A DNA stretch of 46,546 nt from Thermus thermamylovorans (GTDB taxonomy: Bacteria; Deinococcota; Deinococci; Deinococcales; Thermaceae): contig NZ_SIJL01000006.1 of assembly GCF_004307015.1 (NCBI RefSeq), positions 67,359 to 113,904 of the forward strand. The letters run 5' to 3'. Both the position numbers and the translations under genes were made by a program. Every line of letters begins with the position of its first letter. The first letter of the stretch is position 1. The notes below the pieces were generated by a model that saw only the letters and a program-made list of their open reading frames with translations, made no database searches and was not told where the DNA came from. Shown here in pieces: positions 8,500 through 16,940 of the stretch.

Positions 8500-9069
8500 T
8501 TAGCCGGGGCGGGGCTCCAGGTCCACCCCGGCGTAGACCTCCTCCAGGGGTAAGGCGCCCTCCAGGCAGGGTAGGGGCACCTCCCCGTCTGTGAAGGCTT
8601 GGTACAAAACGCCTTCCTCCCCCTTGCGGTAAAGCTCCGCCCGCCGCTCCAGGGCGCTCACCAGGAGGTAGCCCTCCAAAGAGGGGAGGGCCAGGTAGCG
8701 CCAGAGTTTCTCCCGCCGGTCCACCCCTTCCGTGCTCTCCGAGAGCACCTCCACCACCAGGCAAGGGGCCTCCTCGTAGTAGGGGTTTTCCAGGGGCGGG
8801 GCGCAAACCGCCATGAGGTCGGGGTAGTAGACGGTGCGTTCCCCCACCTTGAGCTTCATGTCCGCCACGTAGAGGCGGCAACCCTTGCGCCGGGCCAACG
8901 GGTAAAGGAGGTAGTGCAGGTGGCTCACCACCAGGTTGTGGGCCCGGCTGGCCCCGGCCATGGCGTAGGGCAGGCCCTCCACCAGCTCATGCTTGGTTGT
9001 AGACCGGGTTTCCCATGCCAGGTACTCCTCCAGGGAAAGGGGTTTTAGGGCCTTGGCGGGTTCGCCCAT
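8500..9069 (-). CDS. Second Uma2-family putative nuclease
   Basis: A 189-residue Uma2/DUF820 protein. The start is taken at the ATG at 9069, which overlaps the guaA stop codon (ATGA at 9067-9071 on the minus strand); the longer open frame upstream lies inside guaA. Key residues are D84 in VYYPDLMAV, E107 in LVVEVLSEST, and K121 and Y125 in DRREKLWRYLALPSLEGYLLV. It differs considerably from the Uma2 at 7282-7803. Its overlap with guaA implies co-transcription with purine synthesis, probably only a positional coupling. Confidence 0.82.
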   Translation of the reverse strand: MGEPAKALKPLSLEEYLAWETRSTTKHELVEGLPYAMAGASRAHNLVVSHLHYLLYPLARRKGCRLYVADMKLKVGERTVYYPDLMAVCAPPLENPYYEEAPCLVVEVLSESTEGVDRREKLWRYLALPSLEGYLLVSALERRAELYRKGEEGVLYQAFTDGEVPLPCLEGALPLEEVYAGVDLEPRPG

Positions 9070-10580
9070 CACTCCCATTCTATGGTGGCGGGAGGCTTGG
9101 AGGTGAGGTCGTAGACCACCCGGCCGATCTCCGGCACCCGGCGGGTGATGCGCCTTGCCACCTCGTCCAAAAACTCCAGGGGGAGCCTGGCCCAGTCCGC
9201 GGTCATGAAGTCTTCGGTGGTCACCGCCCTTAAGGCCAGAACGTAGCCGTACTTCCGCTCGTCCCCTGCGACCCCTACGCTCCGCACGGGGGTGAGGACC
9301 GCCAGGGCCTGGGCCACCTGGCCGTAGAGGCCCCATTCCCGGAGGAGGCTTACGAAGATGTCCTCCGCCCGCCGGAGGATGGAGAGCTTTTCCTCCGTGA
9401 CCTCCCCCAGCACGCGCACCGCCAGGCCCGGCCCCGGGAAGGGGTGGCGCAGGCGGATGGGGTCGGGGAGGCCGAGGAGGAGGGCCAGCTCCCGCACCTC
9501 GTCCTTGAAGAGGAGGCGGAAGGGCTCGAGGAGCTCAAACTGGAGGTCCTCGGGGAGGCCCCCCACGTTGTGGTGGCTCTTGATCTTGGCCGCCCCCCCT
9601 TCCCCGGCGGACTCGATCACGTCGGGGTAGAGGGTACCCTGGGCCAGGAAGCGGAAGGGCCCCTTTTCCCGGGCCAACTGGCTGAAGACCTCCACGAACT
9701 CCCGGCCGATGATCCGGCGCTTTTCCTCCGGGTCCTCCACCCCCTTCAGGGCCTCCAGGAAGCGCTCCTTGGCGTCCACCACGAGGAGGTTGACCCCAAG
9801 GGCCCTAAGGGCCCCCTCCACCTCCTCCCGCTCCCCCAGGCGCAGGAGGCCGTGGTCCACGAAGACCGCCAGGTGGTCCACCCCCGCCCGGGCCAGGAGG
9901 AGGGCCAGGGTGCTGGAGTCCACCCCCCCGGAAACCGCCAGCAAAACGCGGTCTTGCCCCACCCGCTCCCGCACCTCCTCCACCAGGCCCTCCAGCACGT
10001 GCTCCGGGGTCCAGTCCCGCCTGACCCCAGCGAGCTCCAGGAAGTTTTCCAGGATCTGCATCCCTTTAGGGGTGTGGGCTACCTCGGGGTGGAACTGGAC
10101 GGCGAAGGTCCGGCCGTCCGGGCCCTCCATGGCCGCCACCGGGTTTTCCTCGGTCTCCGCCACCACCCGCCACCCCGGGGGGAGCTCGGTTACCGCGTCT
10201 TGGTGGCTCATCCACACCTGGACGTCGCCCTCCAAGCCCCGGAAAAGGGGGCCTTGGTGGCGGGTGAGGAGGGCCTTGCCGTACTCCGCCCGCCCCGCCC
10301 GCTCCACCTTGCCCCCGAGCTCCTGGGCAAGAAGCTGCATCCCGTAGCAGATGCCCAGGGTGGGTAGGCCAAGCTCCAGCACCCGGGGGTCGGGCCGGGG
10401 GGCTTGGGGGTCGAAGACGCTGTTGGGCCCGCCGGAGAGGATCAGGGCCTCGGGCCCATGCTTCAGGACCTCCTCCAGGGGGGTGTCCCCGGGAAGGATC
10501 AAGGAGAAGGCCCGGAGTTCCCGAAGCCTCCTGGCGATGAGCCTGGTGTACTGGGAGCCAAAGTCCAGGACGAGGATCAC
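9069..10580 (-). CDS. guaA: GMP synthase (glutamine-hydrolysing)
   Basis: A 503-residue two-domain enzyme that converts XMP to GMP with glutamine and ATP. The N-terminal class I amidotransferase domain carries the nucleophile C78 in [10 protein letters not shown] and the His-Glu pair in VQFHPEV. The ATP pyrophosphatase domain has the P-loop [13 protein letters not shown] near residue 213, and the C-terminal dimerisation domain ends with [24 protein letters not shown]-type family residues. The GTG start at 10580 lies 6 nt after a minus-strand TAAACT, suggesting leaderless expression even though a dsbB-like gene ends just 19 bp upstream. The downstream Uma2 gene overlaps by 3 bp. Confidence 0.97.
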   Translation of the reverse strand: MILVLDFGSQYTRLIARRLRELRAFSLILPGDTPLEEVLKHGPEALILSGGPNSVFDPQAPRPDPRVLELGLPTLGICYGMQLLAQELGGKVERAGRAEYGKALLTRHQGPLFRGLEGDVQVWMSHQDAVTELPPGWRVVAETEENPVAAMEGPDGRTFAVQFHPEVAHTPKGMQILENFLELAGVRRDWTPEHVLEGLVEEVRERVGQDRVLLAVSGGVDSSTLALLLARAGVDHLAVFVDHGLLRLGEREEVEGALRALGVNLLVVDAKERFLEALKGVEDPEEKRRIIGREFVEVFSQLAREKGPFRFLAQGTLYPDVIESAGEGGAAKIKSHHNVGGLPEDLQFELLEPFRLLFKDEVRELALLLGLPDPIRLRHPFPGPGLAVRVLGEVTEEKLSILRRAEDIFVSLLREWGLYGQVAQALAVLTPVRSVGVAGDERKYGYVLALRAVTTEDFMTADWARLPLEFLDEVARRITRRVPEIGRVVYDLTSKPPATIEWE

Positions 10581-10586
10581 GAGGCT

Positions 10587-10592
10587 AGTTTA
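10587..10592 (-). promoter_or_regulatory. -10 element of guaA
   Basis: Minus-strand TAAACT lies 6 nt before the GTG start of guaA. The identical hexamer and spacing occur before the DUF5522-like gene at 11055. No recognisable -35 was found. Confidence 0.5.
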
Positions 10593-10599
10593 CCTGCCG

Positions 10600-11037
10600 C
10601 TACCCCTGCGGGTGGGGTTGGCCACCCCTGGCCTCCTTGGCCACGAGGAGCATGCTGCCCGCGATGAGGCCGAAGGCGATGAGGGCCTGCAGGGGGATGG
10701 GGAACTCCGGGATGTACTCCACGGTGCAGGGCACCGGGGGTTTGCAGGCCAGGGTGAAGAGGTCGGGGAAGCGTTGCTGGAAGAGGTGCAGGGCGCTCAG
10801 GAGCCCGCCGATCAGGGAGAGGGCCAGGGCATGGGGCCAGATCCTAAGGTCCTGCCGCCAGAGGGCCAGGCCCAGGATCACCGCCAGGGGGTACATGAAA
10901 ACCCGCTGGTACCAGCAGAGCTCGCAGGGTAGGAAGAGCCGCACCTCCGAGTAATAGAGGCTTCCCAGGGTAGCCACCAGGGCCACGGTCCAGGCGAAGC
11001 CCAGCAGGAGGAAGCCGCGGTTCATCCCCCAAAGCAT
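10600..11037 (-). CDS. DsbB-like disulfide-bond formation protein
   Basis: A 145-residue membrane protein with four hydrophobic segments. It carries the two redox cysteine pairs of the DsbB/BdbC family: C38-C41 in PCELCWYQR after the first helix, and C98 and C104 in ACKPPVPC in the second external loop. Such proteins pass electrons from a DsbA-type thiol oxidase to quinone. No DsbA-like partner lies in the window. The start could also be the Met at 11025 (residue 5). It is divergent from the DUF5522-like gene, with only 17 bp between start codons. Confidence 0.88.
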   Translation of the reverse strand: MLWGMNRGFLLLGFAWTVALVATLGSLYYSEVRLFLPCELCWYQRVFMYPLAVILGLALWRQDLRIWPHALALSLIGGLLSALHLFQQRFPDLFTLACKPPVPCTVEYIPEFPIPLQALIAFGLIAGSMLLVAKEARGGQPHPQG

Positions 11038-11042
11038 ACCCC

Positions 11043-11048
11043 TAAACT
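11043..11048 (+). promoter_or_regulatory. -10 element of DUF5522-like gene
   Basis: TAAACT lies 6 nt before the GTG at 11055. This decides that start over the TTG at 11053 and implies a leaderless mRNA. Confidence 0.5.
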
Positions 11049-11054
11049 GGCCTT

Positions 11055-11240
11055 GTGGGGTTCGAGGGACTCCGGGAAGGGGAGGACTTTTACTGGGAGG
11101 AAGGGCGGGTGGTCTTCACCGAGGCCTTCCACCGCAGGCGGGGCTATTGCTGCCGCTCGGGGTGCCGCCACTGCCCTTGGCGGGAGGACCCGGTGCCTGT
11201 CCACGGGGACCGTCCTACGGGGGAGAGGGCAGGCCCCTGA
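11055..11240 (+). CDS. Small cysteine-rich DUF5522-like protein
   Basis: A 61-residue protein whose core, DFYWEEGRVVFTEAFH followed by RRRGYCCRSGCRHCPW, fits the DUF5522 family as I remember it. The four cysteines C32, C33, C37 and C40 with H39 look like a metal site. Function is unknown; homologues are usually this short and often sit beside housekeeping genes. The proline-rich tail after residue 45 is probably disordered. It is divergent from the dsbB-like gene and ends in front of a large hairpin separating it from ftsY. Confidence 0.72.
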   Translation: MGFEGLREGEDFYWEEGRVVFTEAFHRRRGYCCRSGCRHCPWREDPVPVHGDRPTGERAGP

Positions 11241-11251
11241 CGCCACCCTCT

Positions 11252-11302
11252 GCGGAGGCCTTCCGCCTGGGGCCCCGGCGAAGGGGCGGGCGAGGCCTCC
11301 GC
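11252..11302. terminator. Bidirectional terminator hairpin
   Basis: The outer 9-bp stem GCGGAGGCC (11252-11260) pairs with GGCCTCCGC (11294-11302), and the inner part can form further GC pairs around GGGGCCCC. It fills the 64-bp gap between the convergent DUF5522-like gene and ftsY. Confidence 0.55.
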
Positions 11303-11304
11303 CA

Positions 11305-12219
11305 CTACCCCTCCAGCAACGCCTCCACGAAGGCCTCAGCGTCGAAGGGCTGAAGGTCGTCTGGGCCTTCCCCCACCCCGATGAAGCGGATGGGCACCTT
11401 CAGGGTGCGCACGATGGGAATGAGGACCCCGCCCTTGGCGGTGCCGTCCAGCTTGGTGACGATGACCCCGGTGAGGCCCACGGCCTCGTGGAACCGCTTG
11501 GCCTGCTCCAGGCCGTTTTGCCCGGTTACCGCGTCCAGCACCAGCCAGACCTCCTTAGGCTCCTCGGGGTCGGCCTTGGCGATGGCCCGCTTCACCTTCT
11601 TCAGCTCCTCCATCAGGTTGTGCTTGGTGTGGAGCCTTCCGGCGGTGTCCACCAGGAGGAGGTCGTAACCCCGGGCCTTCCGGGCCTGGGCGGCGTCAAA
11701 GGCCAAGGCCGCAGGGTCGGCTCCTTCCGGGCCCTGGAGGACGGGGATGCCGAGGCGCTTCCCCCACTCGGAAAGCTGGGCGCCCCCGGCGGCGCGGAAG
11801 GTGTCCCCGGCGCAGAACATCACCTTCTTGCCCAGGCCCCCGTAGAGGCGGCCCAGCTTGGCGATGGTGGTGGTCTTGCCCACCCCGTTCACCCCCACCA
11901 CCAGGACCACGTGGCCCTTGGGCTCCACGGGCTTAGGACCTTGGGGGCGGAAGCCGAGCTTGCGTAAGGTGGCCCTTCGCTCCTCCGGCTCCAGCATCTG
12001 GACGAGCTTCTCCTTCACCGCTTCCTTCAGGTCCTTCCGCCCGGAGGCCCGCACCTCGGCGAGGAGCTCCTCGGTGGCGGCCAGGCCCACGTCCGCGGCC
12101 AGGAGGGCCATCTCCAGCTCCTCCAGCACCTCCTCGGGGTCGGCCCCCCAGGGGATGGCCTTGAGGAGCCTCTCCCGGGTCTTGGAGAGGCCGGCCTTGA
12201 GGCGGTCAAAGAAGCCCAT
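11305..12219 (-). CDS. ftsY: Signal recognition particle receptor FtsY
   Basis: A 304-residue SRP GTPase that docks ribosome-SRP complexes at the membrane. It has the N domain (residues 1-85, beginning MGFFDRLKAGLSKTRERL) and a G domain with G1 GVNGVGKTTTIAKL, DTFRAAGGAQL, G3 DTAGRLHTKHNLM, G4 TKLDGTAKGG and the closing GVGEGPDDLQPF. The acidic A domain seen in E. coli is lacking, which is usual for this group. The start at 12219 begins at the N-domain helix; the longer open frame upstream adds basic, proline-rich residues and is not convincing. It follows a small exported-protein gene by 14 bp. Confidence 0.95.
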   Translation of the reverse strand: MGFFDRLKAGLSKTRERLLKAIPWGADPEEVLEELEMALLAADVGLAATEELLAEVRASGRKDLKEAVKEKLVQMLEPEERRATLRKLGFRPQGPKPVEPKGHVVLVVGVNGVGKTTTIAKLGRLYGGLGKKVMFCAGDTFRAAGGAQLSEWGKRLGIPVLQGPEGADPAALAFDAAQARKARGYDLLLVDTAGRLHTKHNLMEELKKVKRAIAKADPEEPKEVWLVLDAVTGQNGLEQAKRFHEAVGLTGVIVTKLDGTAKGGVLIPIVRTLKVPIRFIGVGEGPDDLQPFDAEAFVEALLEG

Positions 12220-12233
12220 GGACCCCTTGGATG

Positions 12234-12521
12234 CTACCGGAAGTTCGCTCCCCAGGCGAAGCGCCCCGCCTTGGGAAAGTCGGCGAGGCCGTAGACATGG
12301 GCCCCCCCGGCGAAGAGGCCGGTGCAGGGGTCCCAAAGCCTCTCCATCCCCGGGGCGAGCTCGGCGGTGAGGCGGCCAGAGAGGTTCTGCCGGAGGCGGT
12401 TCTCCACCCCCGCCCCAAAGGAGAGGCCCAGCCCCTCCCCGTAGCCGAAAGGCAGGCTGGTGGTGCTTTGGGCGCTCGCCGGTCCCAGGGAGGGCGAGGG
12501 AAGCGGAAATAGACGCCCCAT
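12234..12521 (-). CDS. Small glycine-rich probable exported protein
   Basis: 95 residues from the ATG at 12521, or 107 from the GTG at 12557. The sequence has a signal-peptide-like start ending PASAQ, then a glycine- and aromatic-rich part (FGYGEGLGLSFGAGVENRL, later GGAHVYGLADF) resembling outer-membrane beta-strand sequences. The TATACT 7 nt before the ATG, with GTGAAA 17 bp further upstream, favours the shorter leaderless form. The GTG form would have a better signal peptide (KGYAKAAILVVMG), but its start lies inside the -35. No family recognised. It may be a shortened relic of a larger beta-barrel protein. Confidence 0.5.
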   Translation of the reverse strand: MGRLFPLPSPSLGPASAQSTTSLPFGYGEGLGLSFGAGVENRLRQNLSGRLTAELAPGMERLWDPCTGLFAGGAHVYGLADFPKAGRFAWGANFR

Positions 12522-12528
12522 AACAACC

Positions 12529-12557
12529 AGTATAGCCGCTTTTGCGTAGCCTTTCAC
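12529..12557 (-). promoter_or_regulatory. Promoter upstream of small exported protein and ftsY
   Basis: GTGAAA (12552-12557), a 17-bp spacer and TATACT (12529-12534), read on the minus strand. The -10 ends 7 nt before the ATG at 12521. It lies in the 46-bp gap downstream of gltX and may drive ftsY as well. Confidence 0.6.
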
Positions 12558-12567
12558 TTGAAACCCT

Positions 12568-13983
12568 TCATGGGCGGTTCCCCAGAACCTGCGCCAGCCG
12601 GGAGAGCACGCGCTCCTTGCCCAGGAGGGCCATGATCTCAAAAAGCCCCGGGGTCTCCAGGCTCCCCGTGAGGGCGGCCCTTAGGGGCTGGGCCACCTGG
12701 CCGAGCTTCAGGCCCCGCTCCCCGGCGAAGCCCCGCAGGAGCGCCTCCAGGGCGGTCTCGCCCCAGTCCGCCTGGGCCTCGAGGAGGGGCCTCACCTCCT
12801 GGAGGATGGGAAGGCCCTCCTGCAGCTTCTCCTGGGCCTTCTCCGAGAAGGGGTAGTCCTCGCGGAAGAGGTAGGGGGCCTTCTCGGGAAGCTCCCTTAG
12901 GGTGTCGAACCGGGGGCGCATGAGGGCCACCGCCCGCCGCAGGTAGGCCTCGTCCGGCCAGGCGCACCCCGCGGCTTCCAGGAAAGGCTTCGCCCTTTCC
13001 GCCACTTCCTCCAGGGGGAGCACCTCGCGGATGTACTTCCCGTTCATCCAGCGGAGCTTCTCCAGGTCGAAGACCGGCCCCCCCAGGGAGACCCGCTCCC
13101 AGGTGAAGGCCTGGACGAGCTCCTCGAGGGTGAAGATCTCCCGCCCGTCGGGCATGGAGAAGCCCATGAGGGCCAGGTAGTTCCTTAAGGCCTCGGGCAA
13201 AAACCCTTCCGCCTTGTACCACTCCAAGGAGGTGTGGCTCTTCCGCTTGCTGATCTTGGTCTTGTCGGGATTTCTGAGGAGGGGCATGTGGTAGAACCTG
13301 GGCACGGGCCAGCCGAAGGCCCGGTAGAGGAGGACGTGGATGGGGGTGGAGACCAGCCACTCCTCTGCCCGGATCACGTCCGTGACCCCCATGAGGTGGT
13401 CGTCCACCACGTTGGCCAGGTGGTAGGTGGGGTAGCCGTCGGACTTGAGGAGGACCACGTCGGGGATCTCGGCGTTGTCGTAAGCCACCAGGCCCCGCAG
13501 CTCATCCCTCACCTCCGTGGTGCCCGGACGGGGGACCTTGAGGCGGATCACGTGGGGCTCGCCCCGCCTGGCCCGCTCCTCGGCCTCCTCGGGAGGGATG
13601 TTCCGGGCCCGGCCGTCGTAGCCGCCCTTCTCCTTGCGGATTCTTTCCAGCTCCTCCGGGGTCTCGAAGGCCCGGTAGGCCCAGCCCCGCTTCAGGAGTT
13701 CTTCCGCATGCTTCTGGTAGAGGGGAAGCCGCTCCGACTGCCGGTAAGGGCCCCTCGGCCCGCCGATGTCCGGCCCCTCGTCGTAGGGGATGCCGAGCCA
13801 CCTGAGGGCGGCCAGGATGCGCGCCTCCGCCCCAGGCACGTAGCGGGCGCGGTCGGTGTCCTCGATGCGCACCAGGAAGCGCCCCCCGTTTTTCCTGGCC
13901 CAGACGTGGTTGAAGAGGGCGATGTAGGCCGTGCCCACATGGGGGTCCCCCGTGGGGCTTGGGGCGATGCGGGTCACCACCAT
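12568..13983 (-). CDS. gltX: Glutamyl-tRNA synthetase
   Basis: A 471-residue class I synthetase that charges tRNA-Glu. The Rossmann fold carries the HIGH-type motif HVGT near residue 15 in APSPTGDPHVGTAYIALFN and the KISKR loop around 243-247 (NPDKTKISKRKSH). The C-terminal helical anticodon-binding domain ends LGKERVLSRLAQVL. The sequence is very close to T. thermophilus GltX as I remember it. It could charge tRNA-Gln too if this organism lacks GlnRS; the window cannot show that. A minus-strand GATAAT lies 9 nt before the ATG, so the leader is very short, and it is divergent from lptB. Confidence 0.97.
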   Translation of the reverse strand: MVVTRIAPSPTGDPHVGTAYIALFNHVWARKNGGRFLVRIEDTDRARYVPGAEARILAALRWLGIPYDEGPDIGGPRGPYRQSERLPLYQKHAEELLKRGWAYRAFETPEELERIRKEKGGYDGRARNIPPEEAEERARRGEPHVIRLKVPRPGTTEVRDELRGLVAYDNAEIPDVVLLKSDGYPTYHLANVVDDHLMGVTDVIRAEEWLVSTPIHVLLYRAFGWPVPRFYHMPLLRNPDKTKISKRKSHTSLEWYKAEGFLPEALRNYLALMGFSMPDGREIFTLEELVQAFTWERVSLGGPVFDLEKLRWMNGKYIREVLPLEEVAERAKPFLEAAGCAWPDEAYLRRAVALMRPRFDTLRELPEKAPYLFREDYPFSEKAQEKLQEGLPILQEVRPLLEAQADWGETALEALLRGFAGERGLKLGQVAQPLRAALTGSLETPGLFEIMALLGKERVLSRLAQVLGNRP

Positions 13984-14023
13984 ACCTCGCCCATTATCTC
14001 ACCCGGGGTTAAAGGTTGCCCCT

Positions 14024-14029
14024 TAGCCT
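14024..14029 (+). promoter_or_regulatory. Possible -10 element of lptB
   Basis: TAGCCT lies 7 nt before the ATG at 14037 and supports that start over the TTG at 14016. The same hexamer is the -10 of the mgtE promoter at 41690. No clear -35. Confidence 0.4.
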
Positions 14030-14036
14030 GAAAGCA

Positions 14037-14765
14037 ATGGAGGGGGATCTTCTGGCCCAAGGCCTGCGCAAGCGCTACGGCCCCAAGGAGGTGGTGCGGG
14101 GAGTGGACCTCCGCCTCAGGCGGGGAGAGATCGTGGCCCTCTTCGGCCCCAACGGGGCGGGGAAAACCACCACCTTCTACATGATGGTGGGCTTCATAAG
14201 GCCCACAGGGGGGCGGATCTTCCTGAAGGGACAGGAGGTGAGCCGCCTGCCCATGTACCGCCGGGCCCGTTTGGGCCTCGGCTACCTCCCCCAGGAGCCC
14301 TCGGCCTTCCGGCGCATGACGGTTCTGGAGAACCTCTTGGCCATCTTGGAGTTTCAACCACTTTCCAGGAAGGAGCGCCTGGAGAAGGCCAAGGCCCTTC
14401 TGGAGGAGCTGGCCATCTACCACCTCAAAGACCGCCTAGCCTACGCCCTCTCCGGCGGGGAAAGGCGCCGGCTGGAGATCGCCCGCGCCCTTTGCACAGA
14501 CCCGGACTTCATCCTCCTGGACGAGCCTTTCACCGGGGTGGACCCCAAGAACGTCCGCGAGATCCAGAAGGTGATCGCCGAGCTCCGGGAAAGGCGGGGG
14601 GTAGGGGTCTTCGTCACCGACCACTCCGTGCGGGAGACTTTGGCCATCACCGACCGGGTCTACGTGATGTACGATGGGGAGATCCTTTTCCACGGAGACC
14701 CCGAGACCTTTGCCCGCGACCAGGGGGTGCGGCGCCACTACCTGGGCGAGGACTACGAGCTTTAG
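14037..14765 (+). CDS. lptB: LptB-type ABC transporter ATPase
   Basis: A 242-residue ATPase with Walker [10 protein letters not shown] (37-45), Q-loop [14 protein letters not shown], signature LSGGERRR (138-145), Walker B FILLDEPF and the His-switch [11 protein letters not shown]. The [11 protein letters not shown] and [16 protein letters not shown] segments are characteristic of LptB, which powers LptFG extraction of lipopolysaccharide. Thermus does not make classical LPS, so the cargo may be another outer-envelope glycolipid. No LptF/G/A/C gene adjoins it. The next gene starts 3 bp after the stop, so the coiled-coil membrane protein is its operon partner. Confidence 0.88.
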   Translation: MEGDLLAQGLRKRYGPKEVVRGVDLRLRRGEIVALFGPNGAGKTTTFYMMVGFIRPTGGRIFLKGQEVSRLPMYRRARLGLGYLPQEPSAFRRMTVLENLLAILEFQPLSRKERLEKAKALLEELAIYHLKDRLAYALSGGERRRLEIARALCTDPDFILLDEPFTGVDPKNVREIQKVIAELRERRGVGVFVTDHSVRETLAITDRVYVMYDGEILFHGDPETFARDQGVRRHYLGEDYEL

Positions 14766-14768
14766 GTC

Positions 14769-16175
14769 ATGGCCTTCTGGAGCCTCCTTGTCCTCATCCT
14801 CCTCCTGGCTGCCTTGGTAGCCTACCTGGGGGACAAGGTGGCCAAGTGGGCGGGGAAGCGGCACTTTCGCCTCTTCGGCCTGAGGCCCCGGCAGACGGCC
14901 ACCCTGATCGCGGTCCTCACCGGGGTGGGGATCGCCCTCTTCAGCTACCTGGGTTTCCTACTGGTCTTTCAAGAGGCCCGGGAGATCATCCTCCAGGCCC
15001 AAGCTGTACGCCAGGAGCGGGATAGCCTCAAGGCCGAACGGGAGGCCCTTTTGCGGGTAAAGGAGGCCATGGAGGCCGAGGCCTCCCGGGCCCTGGCCGA
15101 GCTCAACGCCCTGCGGGCCGAAAGGCGGGAGCTGGCCGAGGCCCTGGAGGAGGGGGAGGCCTTGCGGCGGCGCCTGCAGGGGGAGGCCCTGGCCTTGGCG
15201 GAGCAGGTGGAGGTCCTGCAGCGGGAGCGGGGAGCCTTGCAGCGGGAAAAGGCTAGCCTGGAAGCGGAGCGGCAGGAACTCCTCCGCATCCTGGAGGAAC
15301 GGAGCCGGGAGCTTGCCCGTAGGGGGGAGGAGCTCTTGGCCCTGGAGCGCAGGCTTTCCGCGGTGCAGGAGGGGGCCAGGAGGGCAGAGGGGGAAAGGGC
15401 TAGGCTGCTTGAGGAGCGCAGGCGCCTGGAAGGGGATCTGGTCTTGGCCCAGGCCCGCCTGGAGGAGGTGCGGCGGCAGAGGGAGGCCTTGGTGCGGGAG
15501 GTGGAGGCCCTCAGGGCGGCCTTGGCCCGGTCGCGGCAGGAGCTCGGGCAGGCGGAGGACCGGGTCCGGAACCTTCTCCTGCAAGCCGAGGCCCTCCAGG
15601 GCGAGCGGGGCCAGCTTTCGCAAAACCTCCTCCGCCTGAGCCAGGGCCTTTACCTGGGAGAGGTCCGCCTGGGTGCGGGGGAGGGAAGGGTGGCCTTGGA
15701 ACGGGTGGCGGAACGAAGGGCCTCCCTCCAGGGGTTTCGCGGCGCGGAGCTTTTGGACGGGCCGGAGGGACCGGGTTTGGCGGTGCTGGAAGGGGCCGGT
15801 TACCGGGAGGGGCGGCTCCTGGTACGGGTGCGCTTTTACCCGGAAAAACGGGCTTTTGCGGGTGGGGATGTGCTGGCCAGCACCACCTTCCGCCTCTCCA
15901 CCCCGGCCCGGGACCAGGAGGTGCTGGAGGAACTCGGGGAGCGGGTGCGCCAAAAGCTCCTGGAGGCAGGTTTTCCGCCAGAGTACGCCACCTTCCCCTC
16001 CCCGGAGGAGCTGGCCCGGGGCCTGGCCCTCCTCCAAGGACGCCGGGGGGTGGTGCGGGTGGGGGTGGTGGCCGCCAGGGACCTCTGGACGGTGGAAAGG
16101 CCTCTTCTCTACTACGGCCTCCTAGGGGGGCCGCCGGGCCCGGAGGTACCGGTCCCGGCCCGTCAGGTCCCCTAG
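14769..16175 (+). CDS. DUF3084-type membrane protein with long coiled coil
   Basis: 468 residues. Two membrane segments (about 3-20 and 47-70) flank a short basic loop (KRHFRLFGLRPRQTAT). They are followed by a very long Glu/Arg/Leu-rich coiled coil (about 75-300) and a globular C-terminal part (310-460) with YREGRLLVRVRFYPEKRAFAGGDV. This matches DUF3084 proteins known from cyanobacteria and Deinococcota; the function is unknown. It follows lptB by 3 bp, suggesting a role in envelope export or organisation, which is inference. The 3' end overlaps the convergent prmC gene by 54 bp. Confidence 0.75.
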   Translation: MAFWSLLVLILLLAALVAYLGDKVAKWAGKRHFRLFGLRPRQTATLIAVLTGVGIALFSYLGFLLVFQEAREIILQAQAVRQERDSLKAEREALLRVKEAMEAEASRALAELNALRAERRELAEALEEGEALRRRLQGEALALAEQVEVLQRERGALQREKASLEAERQELLRILEERSRELARRGEELLALERRLSAVQEGARRAEGERARLLEERRRLEGDLVLAQARLEEVRRQREALVREVEALRAALARSRQELGQAEDRVRNLLLQAEALQGERGQLSQNLLRLSQGLYLGEVRLGAGEGRVALERVAERRASLQGFRGAELLDGPEGPGLAVLEGAGYREGRLLVRVRFYPEKRAFAGGDVLASTTFRLSTPARDQEVLEELGERVRQKLLEAGFPPEYATFPSPEELARGLALLQGRRGVVRVGVVAARDLWTVERPLLYYGLLGGPPGPEVPVPARQVP

Positions 16176-16940
16176 CACCGCCACCTCCTGCCAGCCCCCC
16201 CTCTTCAGTTCCTCCGCCAGCGAGTGCACGTTTTCTGGGGCGAGCTCCAGGAGGAGGTACCCGCCTGGCCGGAGGGCCTGTTTCGCCTCCAGGGCCAGGG
16301 GCCGGGCCAGGGAAAGCCCCTCCTCCCCCCCGTAGAGGGCCAGGGGGTTCTCGTAGGCCAGTTCCCCGGGGGCCTGCTCCCGGTAGCCCTCCGGCAGGTA
16401 GGGAGGGTTGGACACGATGAGGTGCAGCTCCCTAAGCCCCCCGGTGAGGGAGGCCCTGAGAAAGTGCACCGCCAGGCCTAGCCTGCGCGCGTTCTCCTCC
16501 GCCAGGGCAAGGGCTGGGTCGTCCACCTCTGTGGCGAAAACCTCCGCCTCCGGCAGGTGCTGCTTCACGGCCAGGGCGATAGCCCCCGTGCCCGTGCCCA
16601 CGTCCAGGACGCGGGGCCTTTCCGGAAGAGAAAGCTTTATGGCCAGCTCCACTAAGCCCTCGGTTTCCGGCCGGGGGATGAGCACCCCTTCCGCCACCTT
16701 CAATGGGAGGCCAAAAAACTCTACCTCTCCCAGGAGGTACTGGAGGGGGTAGCCGGAAAGGCGCTTCGCCAACAAGGCCCAAGCCCGCTCCGCCACGCCC
16801 TGGGGCGGAGCCTGGGAAAGGCCCAGGAGGAGATCTTTCCGCGAAAGGCCCGAGGCCTTGGCCAGCAGGTCCAGGGCCTCCCCCTCGGGAAGCCCCGCCT
16901 CCCTAAGCCTCCCGCTTAGCTCCCGGAGAAGCCGGATCAC
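16122..16940 (-). CDS. prmC: Peptide chain release factor N5-glutamine methyltransferase
   Basis: A 272-residue SAM-dependent methyltransferase that modifies the GGQ glutamine of release factors. It has an N-terminal helical domain (1-75), the AdoMet site VLDVGTGTGAIALAVK near 112-127 and the catalytic NPPY at IVSNPPYLPEGYREQ. The GTG start at 16940 overlaps the end of jag by 38 bp, so it belongs to the rpmH-rnpA-yidD-yidC-jag transcription unit. A slightly later start cannot be excluded. Confidence 0.93.
   Translation of the reverse strand: MIRLLRELSGRLREAGLPEGEALDLLAKASGLSRKDLLLGLSQAPPQGVAERAWALLAKRLSGYPLQYLLGEVEFFGLPLKVAEGVLIPRPETEGLVELAIKLSLPERPRVLDVGTGTGAIALAVKQHLPEAEVFATEVDDPALALAEENARRLGLAVHFLRASLTGGLRELHLIVSNPPYLPEGYREQAPGELAYENPLALYGGEEGLSLARPLALEAKQALRPGGYLLLELAPENVHSLAEELKRGGWQEVAVLGDLTGRDRYLRARRPP

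Noticed and set aside
9444-10367. Plus-strand frame of about 300 codons opposite guaA
   Set aside because: Antisense of a strongly conserved enzyme; no domain content.
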